Shown: positions 1 through 11,265, counted from the stretch's first letter. The stretch: 64,000 bases of DNA from Owenia fusiformis (GCA_903813345.2 CAIIXF020000006.1:36607936-36671935), one strand, 5' to 3'. Numbers and translations: made by a program. Notes: generated from the letters alone by a model not told the origin.

Positions 1-90
1 GTATCCAAAGTACATTTTAGGGGAAAGTCAAAATTATAAAAGATATTGAACTTTTTGTAAGTGTAACATTTTTTGAGACACACTGTATAA

Positions 91-262
91 CAGGGGTTTC
101 ATTAGCAGCAGGCAACAGGTGATTTTCACCTGTTGTTTTCACAAAATTGCCTGTTGTTTTTAAGGGCTTTTCAACTCTTCCATGTTAAATTAATGATTTC
201 CATTAATTTGCCTGTTGTTTTAATTTATTTAGCTGTTGTGAGAAATTCAAGTGAAACCCCCG
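91..262. mobile_element. Short MITE-like element, copy 1
   Basis: A 172-bp element with imperfect terminal inverted repeats (CAGGGGTTTCA at the left, TGAAACCCCCG at the right) flanked by a 5-bp direct repeat TATAA (86-90 and 263-267). The interior repeats the phrase 'cctgttgttt' several times. Related copies lie at 40094-40259 (also flanked by TATAA) and, truncated on the right, from 55586. No coding capacity. Because all three sit at the same place in the duplicated segment, they were probably duplicated with it rather than inserted independently. Confidence 0.65.
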
Positions 263-745
263 TATAATAATACTGAAAACACATTGAATTTGAAGGAACA
301 ATTTTAATTTGCGCATGTAAATTGCTTCTTTTCATATACATGTACTCATGTTTTTTCAATTTTCATGTCTCATAAGCCGTCATCGACTGGGTGCGATGTT
401 TTTAAAAATGTTTTACATGAATTTTGTATGAAATGCTTGTGACACAGAAATAAACTATTTTATACTTAAAAATTGATATTCAAATTTATCAAACTACACT
501 AAGCTGTATATTGGAATGAAAATACATTGATATAAAATCATTATCTGAACACATGGCTCCTGGAAAGGAGGAACAGTGTGAATATGTCTGGAGCCCTGTG
601 TTTAGAAGATGATTGAAAATTATAATGTAAAGAAAATTATTTTGTAAAGAGAAACATTTTTTCAAGAAAATTATTATGTAAAGAAAAATTATTATGGAAA
701 AAAGAAATAATTATTCCAATTGTTTAAACATTGTATCATTATTAT
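263..745. repeat. Segmental-duplication flank, copy 1
   Basis: This stretch matches 40265-41150 (which carries extra sequence around 40350-40820) and, in part, 55800-55995. Shared landmarks are 'gtatgaaatgcttgtgacac' and a small hairpin at about 548-606 whose arms read gaacacatggctcc and ggagccctgtgttt. No gene is visible. Similarity to the other copies stops at about 745, and 746-851 has no match I can see. That short piece includes a B-box-like ggttcgagg, too weak to call a tRNA or SINE. Confidence 0.6.
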
Positions 746-851
746 AGCAAATCGAAGGCTCGTTTCTGGTGTTGCTCACCGTTTAGTATAAAAGGCGCGA
801 TCCCGGAATAATACTCAAGGGTTCACAGGTTCGAGGTCGTTGTGTCAACAT

Positions 852-2140
852 TGTGGCGAAGTTGAGTCTCTCTATCTTTTACAAAACATGAAAACAAATA
901 TAGTTTAAAATATTAATTTATTCAAGAAAAGTTAAAATCCAAAAATATCATTTCAATCGGCTACTTACAGTTTTTGGTTTGTACCGAGTTCATGCAACGA
1001 GGTTCTGAGGATTTCAGGCAAAATTGCCCCTTTTATACCCAATTTTTTTTATGTGGGCCCCGCCAAAATAAGGGGTCTTATCCAATGAAATCCCCTAAAA
1101 ACCCATTTATAAGAATTGGCCGGAAAGAAGTGTGAAAAATTATATGAAGATTAATTATCAACATGCCAAATTTCTGCCCACATTATTTTCTAAAAAGTTG
1201 AAAAGTTCCCATTTATTTCAGTTTTTGTTGAAACTTTTGAGACAGGTATGATTAATAACTGAATCCCAGAACCTCGGTCCAGACAATTCTCATGAACTTT
1301 TTACCTTACTCATTTAAACCATTAAGTCATTATCTCTTCAAAATACATGTTTTATAATATTTTAAACAATAAAAGTTAGCAAATTCCTTATACAATTACA
1401 TTACAATGTTTTTCATATATCAAAATGTAAATTTCACCTACAAAATACTGGTTTTTGGTCAATTTGTACATCATCACCCATCAATTTATCATATCCTATT
1501 GTTTTATCAAAATGACATCATATACCAATATGTTTATGAATCTATGGAAGCTAGACAAAACATCATTAATTGGATATGATAGCTTCTTGGCTTCATTCAA
1601 AGTTACACTGTCACTCAATAGACTAGACTTCCCCCTTTCTTGGAACCACTTCTTGCCATTGGCTATGTGATTTACCTGTCAAATCTACCACCAGTCCTTA
1701 CTATAAAACATGTTCAATTGAATGCAAGATATCTTTATCTAAGTTTAACTTTGGCACTCTGCAACATCCATAGAAGTTTAAGATTGTGTCATTGAGTTCA
1801 AGGTAAAATTGATAAATTACTAAATTAATAACATTTTCCATCTTAGAAGCCTAAATTAATTTTACAAAAATGAAATGGAAGTGAACAATTTATTCTTGTT
1901 TTACATTATGATGTCTTATTCGAAAGTTGTTTATATTCACATGTCAATAAATGATGTATCTTCAATGTCTACAGTAAACAAAGCTTCCAGTTCCCAAAAC
2001 ATTCTGCCGTTATGATGATATCAGCATAACAGAAGTATTTATCCTAAGATTTCTGTATTTGTAAGCAATTTGTAGAGTACTCAAGATTATTATGACCTAA
2101 GTTTCAAACATCTATGAACTAAAAATCAAACTTTGTCACA
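852..2140 (-). repeat. 3' LTR of the minus-strand gypsy-type element
   Basis: Same length (1289 bp) and nearly the same sequence as 7644-8932. Differences seen include c/a near 949, 'cccag' versus 'ccatg' near 1266, and t/c near 1629. It begins TG and ends CA on either strand. Short ORFs inside it are reproduced in the other LTR and are not genes. Confidence 0.85.
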
Positions 2141-2160
2141 TTCCTCCCACCTAACAAATT
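2141..2160 (-). other. Polypurine tract of the gypsy-type element
   Basis: The plus strand reads ttcctcccacc directly next to the LTR. On the minus strand this is ggtgggaggaa immediately before TGTGACA, the expected position and composition for second-strand priming. It fixes the element's orientation as minus. Confidence 0.6.
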
Positions 2161-2455
2161 TGTTTGTCCTCAAACAATAAAAATGATCGTCCTCAAACAA
2201 TAAAAATGATCCAAGAAAAGTGCTAACTTTTTGTTTCAGTGATTACATATTAATAGCTTAAGTTTACTTGGACATGCCTATTTACAATTTGAAACAAATT
2301 TCAATGTATTGTGTACATACTTTCAATTGTTATCTTTGTTAACAAGTTAACTAGCCCAGATTTTAATGTGGTTATAGTGGTTATAAGTTATATTATTGAG
2401 TATAATATTGAATATAATATAATATATAAAATACAGTATAATAAGTGTTCAAGTC

Positions 2456-2992
2456 TCATTCCAGTTCTTGGTTTGGTTCATCCTTTTTGGCTTTCTCTTG
2501 TCCAGGCATATGTCTTCTTAAGAATACATTCCCGAGACGAATGAAGAGTTTTTCGTGAATCTTTTCCTTTCTTAGCACATACAGTCCCAGAATCAGAGCA
2601 ATAACAATGAAGATAACTTGGAAAATTTCTATAATCCAGTGTTGTTCAAAAGCTAAATCAATGTCAGTATCGGATTCCCATTTTCCGTCAATGATAAGGG
2701 ATCGAACTACATCATCCATATCTCTGTTAAACTCACTAGCTTGGGACATGACCTCTGGCAGGGGTGGTAACTCTCTGTCCTTCAAATCCTCTCCATTCTC
2801 TTTTGGCATCATCTGTTGATACTTGATGACGAATGGTGTTCGAACACTTACATGTTCGATAAACTGGAATACATCAGCATTACAAAATGGAGCTATCAGT
2901 TCATCCCTATCATCATTCTGGATTCTACAGCCACACGGTAATGTTACCACACATAATTGACACATTTGTGCCGGTCGAGTAAAGTTTTGCAT
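2456..2992 (-). CDS. Envelope-like / membrane-protein C-terminal ORF of the LTR element
   Basis: A 178-residue ORF lies between the protease remnant and the 3' LTR, the position of a third (env-like) gene in some gypsy-type elements. It has a Cys-rich N-terminal part (CQLC...CGC, about residues 11-22), an acidic middle, and one strong hydrophobic segment at about 119-140 followed by a basic tail, suggesting a single-pass membrane protein with a short cytoplasmic end. The N-terminal part of any ectodomain is missing, so this is probably a C-terminal fragment. Calling it envelope-like rests on position and topology only; I recognise no fusion peptide. Confidence 0.45.
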   Translation of the reverse strand: MQNFTRPAQMCQLCVVTLPCGCRIQNDDRDELIAPFCNADVFQFIEHVSVRTPFVIKYQQMMPKENGEDLKDRELPPLPEVMSQASEFNRDMDDVVRSLIIDGKWESDTDIDLAFEQHWIIEIFQVIFIVIALILGLYVLRKEKIHEKLFIRLGNVFLRRHMPGQEKAKKDEPNQELE

Positions 2993-3068
2993 AATAGGGT
3001 CTGCTTGGAAGATGTGTTCTCAATTAAAATATAAGGTCCAAGCAATGAGAGTTTGTCACTATTAAATG

Positions 3069-3443
3069 TCAATGCAACATTGTACTGGCAGTAGTCCATT
3101 GGTTTATAGGGATCTCCTCGGAACAGATGTAAAGTGCAAGCATTTGCAACACTCCATTTGCAACTTGAAGAGTGATTCGAGTTGGACTTAATTCCACATA
3201 TTCCTTTATCGAATCGAAAAGCTTAGCGTTTATAATATTTACAGCAGCACCAGTATCCAATAAGCAGTTTATATGTTGATTATATATAAGCACTGGTAGC
3301 TTAAATCCTCCTATCTCTTCTACGAGATATGTTTCCTCCTTGGGTTCTTCTTTGGGTCCATCAGTATAGCTAGCTGTGTCTCGACCCATAGACTCAGCTA
3401 TTTCTCGTTTCCCTGTTGCTGATATGCTTTCTTTTTCAGCCAA
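3069..3443 (-). pseudogene. Retroviral-type aspartic protease remnant
   Basis: The ORF contains LLDTGAAVNII, the active-site signature of a retropepsin (Asp-Thr-Gly followed by Ala) at about residues 61-71, preceded by an acidic linker. It overlaps the end of the gag ORF in another frame (3398-3751), as between gag and pol genes, or because of a frame break. The remainder of pol is absent: the sequence passes within 80 bp to the membrane-protein ORF. Confidence 0.7.
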
Positions 3444-4047
3444 TTTTTAAACGAATAGCAATCTTGTTTGACGTGACCTTTCTTATTGCAGAAAAAACAT
3501 ACGCCTTGGGTTCTTGCTTCTTCATATGATAGCCTCTTTGGAGCTGGGCTACTTTTGGCGACTTCTGGGTTTGTTGGCTTATTATCTTGGACGGTACTCA
3601 TTCTGTATGGTCGTCGACTTCCTGTATTACCTGCTTGGAAGGCTTCATACTCCAACCCCAGACTTACTGCATCATCGATTGTTTTGGGTTTACCTTGGTA
3701 AATCGCCCATTTCATGTCAAAGTTCAGTATTGCTTCCATAAATTGATCCAAAGCTAATTGACTCCGTACTTCATAGGTTGTCTTGGGCCACGCTTTTCTG
3801 ACTGATTTCTTAAGGTCCTGTGCAAGTTCAGGGAGTTGTTTCTCTTACGATTTTTCAGCTGTGTTTTATACATTTGTAGCTGATCTTCTGGTTCAAACCT
3901 ATTTTGCAAGGCTGAACAAAGTTTCTCATAGTCGCGTCTATCTGCTTCGCTTATATCAGACAATATACCCAATGCCAGTCCTCTTAAAGTGGTTGCCAGT
4001 TCAAGGGCCTTTGTTGTTTCATCCCAATTATTAGATGCTGAGACCAT
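3398..4047 (-). pseudogene. Gag (capsid and nucleocapsid part), frame-broken
   Basis: Two minus-strand ORFs in different frames carry gag features. 3754-4047 has the capsid-like segment WDETTKALELATTLRG followed by an RRDYEKLCSALQNRF-type helix, typical of gypsy gag. 3398-3751 continues with a helical part and ends in a CCHC zinc knuckle, CFFCNKKGHVKQDC. The switch of frame near 3754 indicates at least one indel. In a full element this polyprotein would package the RNA. Confidence 0.7.
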
Positions 4048-4239
4048 TTCTAAGTGGCATTTGAAGTCTTGCCACGATGTCGATCCATTTCATTCAGCCG
4101 GTTTCTTGGCCTATCGCTTCTCAATACGCTCATTTGTGTTTGGTACTTCAAGTATGGATAGCACTTCTGGCAACCATCGTTTGTCAGATCAAGGGTATTG
4201 CATCTCCTCTTTGTTCTGTTGTCTGTCACTTAAAGGATA

Positions 4240-4740
4240 TTGATTCGCCTCCTTATTGGCGTCTGTAGTAGGAAATCGTCGTTCCTCCCTCCAAGGATAT
4301 TGTTGTGCCTCCTTGTGGGCATCCCCTGTAGGTAACCGTCGTTCCTCAGGCCAAGAATATTGGTGTGCCTTCTTGGTGGCATCCCCCGTAGGTAATTATT
4401 GTTCCTCAGTCCAAGAATATTGGTGTGCCTTCTTGGTGGCATCCCCCGTAGGTAATTGTTGTTCAATGGGCCAAGAATATTGGTGTGCCTTCTTGGTGGC
4501 ATCCCCCGTAGGTAATTGTTGTTCCCCGGGCCAAGAATATTGGTGTGCCTTCTTGGTGGCATCCCCCGTAGGTAATTGTGGTTCCTCAGTCCAAGAATAT
4601 TGGTGTGCCTTCTTGGGGGCATCATCCGGATAAGGTTGTTCTTCAGTCCAAGAATATTGGTGTGCCTTCTTGGTGGCATCCCCCGTAGGTAATTTTAGTT
4701 CCTCAATCCAAGAATATTGGTGTGCCTTCTTGGTGGCATC
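4240..4740. repeat. 60-bp minisatellite inside the gag region
   Basis: About eight tandem copies of a 60-bp unit containing 'ccaagaatattggtgtgcct', with one shorter copy near 4620 and diverged copies at the left end (4240-4330). The unit is a multiple of three, so it can be translated through in either of two frames without stops. Confidence 0.85.
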
Positions 4741-4984
4741 TGTAGTGGAAGGCCATTCCATTTGTAGAGGATTGGACGTCGCTCCTCCTATGGCGACAGG
4801 GTAGGTTCGAAAATTGACTGCCTTCTTCTTTGGGAATGCTCCCATTTGAAGCACCTACATCGGCTTTTGTCAATGATTGCTGTGGCGAGAGTACCTCCAT
4901 ATCAATCTGAAGCACTTGTAAATCTTTAGGGATGGATGTTACCAAACCTTCCGACACGACTTGCTGGTGTTTCATTTTATACAT
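4396..4984 (-). pseudogene. Gag N-terminal region containing 20-residue repeats
   Basis: Two overlapping minus-strand frames cover this part upstream of the capsid segment. One frame (4396-4854) reads through the minisatellite as repeats of about 20 residues with core DATKKAHQYSW. An alternative frame of the same DNA (4230-4679) gives an Arg-rich repeat, MPPRRHTNILG. Which frame is real cannot be settled here. The first connects better to the upstream part. Confidence 0.45.
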
Positions 4985-5781
4985 CGTTGATTGGTTAACA
5001 TGTCTCGCTCCCTGGTTCGAAATTCTTTGACTTCATCACATAAGCGGAAATTGACGTCGCTTTCCGTGGTGCGACACAAGTGACAGTATTTTTCTTGAAA
5101 TTACTCCCGAGAAAATAGATGTATGACTCGTATAGCCTGTGACTGCCAGCTTGTAAGGTTGTGAATGCGTGTGTGGACAACTGCAGTCTTTGCTACCATC
5201 ATCAAACGTTTTGGCACAGTAGTAGTTGACTTTATGGAGCCCCCAGTCTAGACTCCCTGCAATTGTCGCTAATTATATACATAGATCATTGATGGTCTTT
5301 GGCTTCTTGGTCCCCCTTCTTCTGTATTCTTGGTGTATATATATCAACATCAGAGGGTATGGGACACCCTTTAGCATTTCATCTTCCTATTTGTCAATCA
5401 AATCTTGCGCGGGAATTTGATCTCAGGTTTAGTTATGCTCAACTTCAATGATCTAATTTGACTGAGTTGTATAAGTCGACTTAAGTGAGAACTCCATTAC
5501 ACAATCTCGGTTTGGCCAAAAACATGAACCTTTCATGGTAATTTCCATGTGTTAATTTTTTTATGATTTTAATCAATAGATGGCAAGTTGTTATGGATTG
5601 TCTAACAAAAATTACTGGATATCCTAAGTTAACAAAAAAAAGAGTCATACTTTACATTTCCTAAATAGATGTGGCAACAGTATTTAAAGTTGCCTTGACT
5701 TCATCTTAATCTATTCAGTGTCAGAAATGTGATGTTACAAATTATGCAAGTCATTGAACAAAGCATAAATTATTTATTTAC
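4985..5781. other. Internal sequence of the LTR element without recognisable gene
   Basis: Short minus-strand ORFs occur (for example 4995-5180) but none has a recognisable motif. It may hold the decayed start of gag. Confidence 0.4.
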
Positions 5782-6201
5782 TTAATATTCAGAAAACTTA
5801 AGATACTTTTTGAATAGTTCTGGAAGTGGTATTTCTGTTATGTCTATTATCTGCACCAAATCTTGAATTTTTATGATGCAGTTGGCTTTTAGGGTTGATG
5901 GTACATCTTGAAATTCGAAAAATTCTGTGATGTTTTCGTATTTCTTTTGAAGTTTCGAAATTTTCTCAAAATTGTATCGAACAAAACCGTTTTTTACATA
6001 TGAATTGTGACAATTCCTGAAAATGTGAAATTCATCCAGTTTAATATAGCCTGGCACTATAATTTGAGCATCTGACATGCGTTCATTGCTAAGACATCTA
6101 TATGTTCTTAAAAGTAAATTAGATCGCTTAATAAGACTGTATTGAAGACCAGTTATTGGAAGTGATCCCTGATTCGGGAAAATTAAGGTAATCCTTGGCA
6201 T
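5782..6201 (-). CDS. Unknown 139-residue ORF in the 5' part of the LTR element
   Basis: An open frame lies on the same strand as the element, between the primer-binding region and gag. The product is hydrophilic, rich in Ile, Lys and Phe, with no membrane segment, zinc motif or catalytic signature that I recognise. It could be an accessory ORF, captured host sequence, or chance. Confidence 0.25.
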   Translation of the reverse strand: MPRITLIFPNQGSLPITGLQYSLIKRSNLLLRTYRCLSNERMSDAQIIVPGYIKLDEFHIFRNCHNSYVKNGFVRYNFEKISKLQKKYENITEFFEFQDVPSTLKANCIIKIQDLVQIIDITEIPLPELFKKYLKFSEY

Positions 6202-7626
6202 TCTAAAATTTAATTACCTGCGGTGTACTTGTTATTAAATTGTAAATACAAGTCTAACAAAAATTACTGGCTATGTTTATTCAACATAAAGTGTCATCTT
6301 TTACATTTCCTCAAATTTCGCAAAAATAAAATCAATTCATAAAAAGTGTTTTACAGTAGTGATACTTTCACAGTTTATATTTGAATGTGTTACGCCTTAT
6401 CAACAATTAATTATTCCAGGGAGATGTTTCCCCAAAATGTCAAAACGGTTATCATAACATAACATAACATAAACTAGTTCACGATTATCCCAAGTAAGTT
6501 GAATAGCTAGAACAGAAATGTATGCCTGTATAAAGCTGGTCACATCACAACAGTTTAACAATGGAACAACATCAACAAACTGGATTAATACTGAAATGAA
6601 TAAATTCAATACAGATAATATTAAATCAATTCTAAGAAAAACAATGCAAAACAAAACAACCAGAAATCATTTTATCAGGAGCTTTAAAAGTAAGTTTCAG
6701 ATTTTCTTGGAATTCAAACCAAAATAAAAAGTTCAGTACTGGTCAACATGTTATTTTGAGGGTAAGTAAAACATTCTTTTGAATTTACTGAAAACATACT
6801 TATTTTATCAGTCAAACGTGAATTTGAATCATTAACAGCTCGGTCATGTTGTAGATCTACTAATAACTAAATCTAAGTCAAAATTCACCGACAAGAAAAA
6901 CAGAAAATATACTTCATACTCCAGAATCAAAATATTGGGTTATTTTCTTAACAAAAGTTGAATACATGATCCCTCCTAAAACAAACAGATATATAATTTG
7001 AACTAAAGAAATGCTTTACTAAACATGTTCAACAAATCTTTCCAACAATCATATAAGCTTATTTTATATTATTTACCTTAATTTTGTTTAAAATCAAAAT
7101 GATCATCAAGAATATCAACCTTTGAAATATTTAAAAAAAGAAATTCTCAATTTCTTTAAGTCACTTATTTGAAGAACTTGGTCAAATCATTTCATTATGC
7201 TTTTCATTCTTAATAATAAACCAACCAAATATCTGACGGTTATTTTAACATCTTTTCTGTGCATGAAAATGAAGTGTTTTACCGTAGTCTTGCTGTATCC
7301 TCAATATGTTTATACCTGCTGCCAAGTAAAGATATCCAAATGTTTACGCAGATTGAGAGTATTAATCTCAAAGTTGCAGCCTTCCATACAACTTCCTTCC
7401 GATAAACATTTTGTATTAAGAAACTGACGAATACTTATCTAAATAACAACTGACCAAATTGCAAAATGTTTAATTTAAATATAACTCAATCCAATATGTT
7501 TGCCATCCACTGATTATTTTCTAAATAATTTTCAAATGTTTTCATGCTTATGCAATAAAATATTGAGACAATACAAAGGCCACAGAAATGTGGGCCTTGA
7601 CCAGGGCGGAACCTAGTCAATTTATC
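6202..7626. other. Internal 5' region of the LTR element, no gene recognised
   Basis: AT-rich, with only short ORFs on both strands and no motif. A run of 'taacataacataacat' occurs near 6455. This corresponds to the long leader between the primer-binding region and gag on the minus strand. Confidence 0.4.
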
Positions 7627-7642
7627 CCACCACTGCCACCAA
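7627..7642 (-). other. Primer-binding site of the LTR element
   Basis: The plus strand reads cccaccactgccacca next to the 5' LTR. It is written as a tRNA 3' end with terminal CCA, so the minus-strand RNA would pair with that tRNA. I cannot name the tRNA with confidence. Confidence 0.6.
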
Positions 7643-7643
7643 T

Positions 7644-8932
7644 TGTGGCGAAGTTGAGTCTCTCTATCTTTTACAAAACATGAAAACAAATATAGTTTAA
7701 AATATTAATTTATTCAAGAAAAGTTAAAATCCAAAAATATAATTTCAATCGGCTACTTACAGTTTTTGGTTTGTACCGAGTTCATGCAACGAGGTTCTGA
7801 GGATTTCAGGCAAAATTGCCCCTTTTATACCCAATTTTTTTTATGTGGGCCCCGCCAAAATAAGGGGTCTTATCCAATGAAATCCCCTAAAAACCCATTT
7901 ATAAGAATTGGCCGGAAAGAAGTGTGAAAAATTATATGAAGATTAATTATCAACATGCCAAATTTCTGCCCACATTATTTTCTAAAAAGTTGAAAAGTTC
8001 CCATTTATTTCAGTTTTTGTTGAAACTTTTGAGACAGGTATGATTAATAACTGAATCCATGAACCTCGGTCCAGACAATTCTCATGAACTTTTTACCTTA
8101 CTCATTTAAACCATTAAGTCATTATCTCTTCAAAATACATGTTTTATAATATTTTAAACAATAAAAGTTAGCAAATTCCTTATACAATTACATTACAATG
8201 TTTTTCATATATCAAAATGTAAATTTCACCTACAAAATACTGGTTTTTGGTCAATTTGTACATCATCACCCATCAATTTATCATATCCTATTGTTTTATC
8301 AAAATGACATCATATACCAATATGTTTATGAATCTATGGAAGCTAGACAAAACATCATTAATTGGATATGATAGCTTCTTGGCTTCATTCAAAGTTACAC
8401 TGTCACTCAATAGACTAGACCTCCCCCTTTCTTGGAACCACTTCTTGCCATTGGCTATGTGATTTACCTGTCAAATCTACCACCAGTCCTTACTATAAAA
8501 CATGTTCAATTGAATGCAAGATATCTTTATCTAAGTTTAACTTTGGCACTCTGCAACATCCATAGAAGTTTAAGATTGTGTCATTGAGTTCAAGGTAAAA
8601 TTGATAAATTACTAAATTAATAACATTTTCCATCTTAGAAGCCTAAATTAATTTTACAAAAATGAAATGGAAGTGAACAATTTATTCTTGTTTTACATTA
8701 TGATGTCTTATTCGAAAGTTGTTTATATTCACATGTCAATAAATGATGTATCTTCAATGTCTACAGTAAACAAAGCTTCCAGTTCCCAAAACATTCTGCC
8801 GTTATGATGATATCAGCATAACAGAAGTATTTATCCTAAGATTTCTGTATTTGTAAGCAATTTGTAGAGTACTCAAGATTATTATGACCTAAGTTTCAAA
8901 CATCTATGAACTAAAAATCAAACTTTGTCACA
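7644..8932 (-). repeat. 5' LTR of the minus-strand gypsy-type element
   Basis: 1289 bp, matching 852-2140 almost base for base. As the 5' LTR in minus orientation it would carry the promoter. I did not identify a convincing TATA box on the minus strand. Confidence 0.85.
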
Positions 8933-9445
8933 TTATCTCTAACTGTTATATAGCATAAGTATATTATAGATCGTCACACATTTATAAAAGGGTGATTTTT
9001 ATTTTGACAAATCAATTCCACATTTATGGGTGAAGTTTCAGGATCTTCCATTTGTGTATAATAAGGAAAAATTGGCATCTAAATTTCCCCATAACGTAAT
9101 AGCACACAGCTTGGCATATAAAATATCCTACAAATGAAACAAAGCAAGACAAACCGGTTTCTAATACAAGGATTTATATTGGCTGTTGTACATATATTCT
9201 TTGAACGCAATCACTCTTTGGATAACGTTTTCAAAATCATTATAAACGGATTACTTTATCTCAAAGACAATTTCAATAAACCGGATTTTACAGAACTCCC
9301 CTTATTTCTTAAAAATGGACTGATCCAGTTGATTCGCCTGGAGCCGCCATATTGTTTTTATACGGGATGCTAATCGGAACCCTTTAAGTTTTCGCCTCAC
9401 TCTATCAAGAGGTGACATGGTATACTGAAATGGTCTATAAAGTTA
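8933..9445. other. Flanking sequence between LTR element and LINE
   Basis: Contains a 79-codon open stretch (9134-9373, plus) without recognisable motif, possibly decayed element sequence. The last part (about 9390-9445, 'ctctatcaagaggtgacatgg') matches 41440-41480 and 56755-56800, so the duplicated segment resumes there. Confidence 0.4.
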
Positions 9446-10506
9446 TTTGAAATCTCTAATAGAAAAGGTTAATAATGAACTTGATCTTATGGACGATTGG
9501 TTCAAAGCAAATAAATTGTCAATAAACTATTCTAAAACAAAATTTATCTTGTTCAATAAACAGAAACGACAAATCTTTAGAGATATTAAAATTGATATGT
9601 CCGGGAAACAAATTGAAAGAGTAAAATCTATCAACTTTTTAGGAGTCATTGTTGATGAACATATTACCTGGAAAGAACATATTAAACATATAGAAGCAAA
9701 AATATCCAGAACAATTGGTCTCTTATATAAGATTCGCCACCTATTGAATAAAACAAGTCTTTTGGCAATCTATAATTCCCTGATATACTCACATATAAAT
9801 TACTGTAATTTAATCTGGGGTGGCCATAGCAATGCTCATACAAATGAGCTGCATTCCCTACTTCTATTTCAAAAGAGATTCCTTCGAATATTAGACAACC
9901 AGCCAAGAATGGCACATTCAGCACCTCTCTTTAAGAAGTACAACATTTTACCTGTAAACCAGGTGTATGAATTTAATGTTTCGAATTTTGTCTATTGTTG
10001 TATTTACCAGGAACCTGTTTATTCAAAACTATATAATGATTATTTTAATCAAAATGAATATTTTCACAATTATCCTACCAGAAGAAGTCATGATTTACAT
10101 GCTAGGGCTTACAAAACAAAAATAGGGTTATATTCAATCAAAGTACAGGGTCCAAGAATCTGGAATTCTATCTCAGATCATGTCAGATTTTTGCCTTCTT
10201 TACTTCAATTTAAAATGACTAGAAAGAAAAACTTAATTGCTGAAATATAATTATATATTGTCACCTCATCTACCTTTCCATCCATACATTTTTCCTAAAC
10301 CGAAATAGAGTTAACACACATTGGCAGCCACAACCCACCACCACTAGCCATAAGTTAGATGCATACATATGCTATCAATATGTATAGTTATTATTGAATT
10401 TTCATTTTTGTCACTAAAACAACTTCATACACTTGTTAAAGTGTCAGTTGATGTATAATTTATGTATCATAGTTTGACAATAAAGTATGTAACTAACTAA
10501 AAAAAA
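9446..10506 (+). mobile_element. 5'-truncated non-LTR retrotransposon (LINE) insertion
   Basis: The insertion is bounded by a 7-bp target-site duplication aaagtta (9439-9445 and 10507-10513) and ends in a run of A. The uninterrupted site is visible in the paralogous segment at about 56795 (ctctaaagttaactctat) and, diverged, at about 41480. Only the 3' third of a LINE is present: the end of the reverse transcriptase ORF and a short 3' UTR. Confidence 0.85.
9447..10250 (+). pseudogene. C-terminal part of LINE reverse transcriptase
   Basis: 267 residues open from the truncation point to a stop. It shows the region just after the catalytic palm: NKLSINYSKTKF at about 24-35, then the conserved INFLGVIVDEHITWKEHI block, then the C-terminal segment with GPRIWNSI, characteristic of CR1/L2/Jockey-like LINE proteins. 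Endonuclease and the catalytic YxDD are not present because of 5' truncation. The frame is intact, suggesting a fairly recent insertion, but the copy cannot be autonomous. Confidence 0.8.
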
Positions 10507-10513
10507 AAAGTTA

Positions 10514-11076
10514 ACTTTTTATCAATATCAGATTATTTCCAGTTGTCCAGTCTAAAGCCAAGTAATTTGTTCCCAATGCAATATTCTTTGAAAATGATGA
10601 AAAACCTGGTGTATGGCAATTTAACAATTAGGATGGCTCAAGTCAACTCCCTATGTTATGTATAGTATAAAATATAGTGTATATCCAAATAAATAGATAT
10701 TAAATAGATTAATAAATATCAAGGACTTTATATGATGCAAGTGGGCGCATCCTCATAATTTATCACTAATTCCAAGTCTTATAATTATCTATCCCCCACT
10801 TTTTGTGCTATTAAAAGGAGACAATTAAACAGGAAGGACTTGATATCATATGATGCATTTGCCATAAAGTAAAGAAATAAAACGATGAGACTTTCTTGCA
10901 TCAAGTTATCGAATCACATTTTTCATTCTTTCATCCCATGGGGGTACAAGGGCAGATCTGAAAATTCAGAATCTGGGAAAGGGCAAAAATCTGGGCTGAA
11001 AATTTGGGCCAAATATCTTAGAAATAGGCTCAGAATTAAAAAATATGCTAGTTTGTTACCTAAATTGCCTAATATA
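10514..11076. repeat. Segmental-duplication flank, copy 1 continued
   Basis: 10530-10700 matches 41510-41670 (shared 'tccagttgtccagtctaaagcc' core), and about 10720-10800 resembles 56915-56970. No gene is visible. Confidence 0.55.
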
Positions 11077-11265
11077 CAGGGCGTTCAGTAAGTAAAGCTA
11101 ATTTTGCTCTCAAACTTTTATTTCTTGTCTATCATCGTTCAAATTTTCAGTGGAGAAGCATCAGACACTTTCCTAACTATCCCGAAAAAATGATCAAGAT
11201 ATAATGAATAACAGCAAAATGGTGGTTGTCATAGTAACGCGAATACGGGTTCTGCGGAGCAATTT
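11077..11265 (+). repeat. Left terminal inverted repeat of the mariner-like element
   Basis: Reverse-complementary to 13700-13888 with scattered mismatches; the inner end is tctgcggagcaattt. Confidence 0.8.

Larger units (their letters stand above)
852..8932 (-). mobile_element. Non-autonomous gypsy-type LTR retrotransposon (pol-deleted, gag with internal minisatellite)
   Basis: Two direct repeats of exactly 1289 bp (852-2140 and 7644-8932) bound 5.5 kb of internal sequence. Read on the minus strand the LTRs run TGTGACA...CGCCACA. The primer-binding region lies beside the right-hand LTR (plus-strand cccaccactgccacca, a tRNA 3' end finishing in CCA), and a polypurine tract (ggtgggaggaa on minus) abuts the left-hand LTR, so transcription is right to left. 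Minus-strand remnants follow in order: gag with a CCHC knuckle, a protease with an LLDTGA motif, then a short membrane-protein ORF. No reverse transcriptase, RNase H or integrase is present between protease and the last ORF. The LTRs differ at only a few positions, so the insertion is young and was presumably mobilised in trans. I could not find a convincing target-site duplication. Confidence 0.85.

Noticed and set aside
746-851. B-box-like ggttcgagg beside the left LTR
   Set aside because: Too short and without the remainder of a tRNA or SINE; the 3' CCA context is absent.
1455-1670. 71-codon ORF also found at 8247-8462
   Set aside because: Both lie at the same place in the two LTRs; repeated because the LTR is repeated, with no sign of a product.
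847-8937. Target-site duplication for the first LTR element
   Set aside because: The flanks read aacat before and ttatc after, which do not match; the insertion may have suffered flank changes or recombination.
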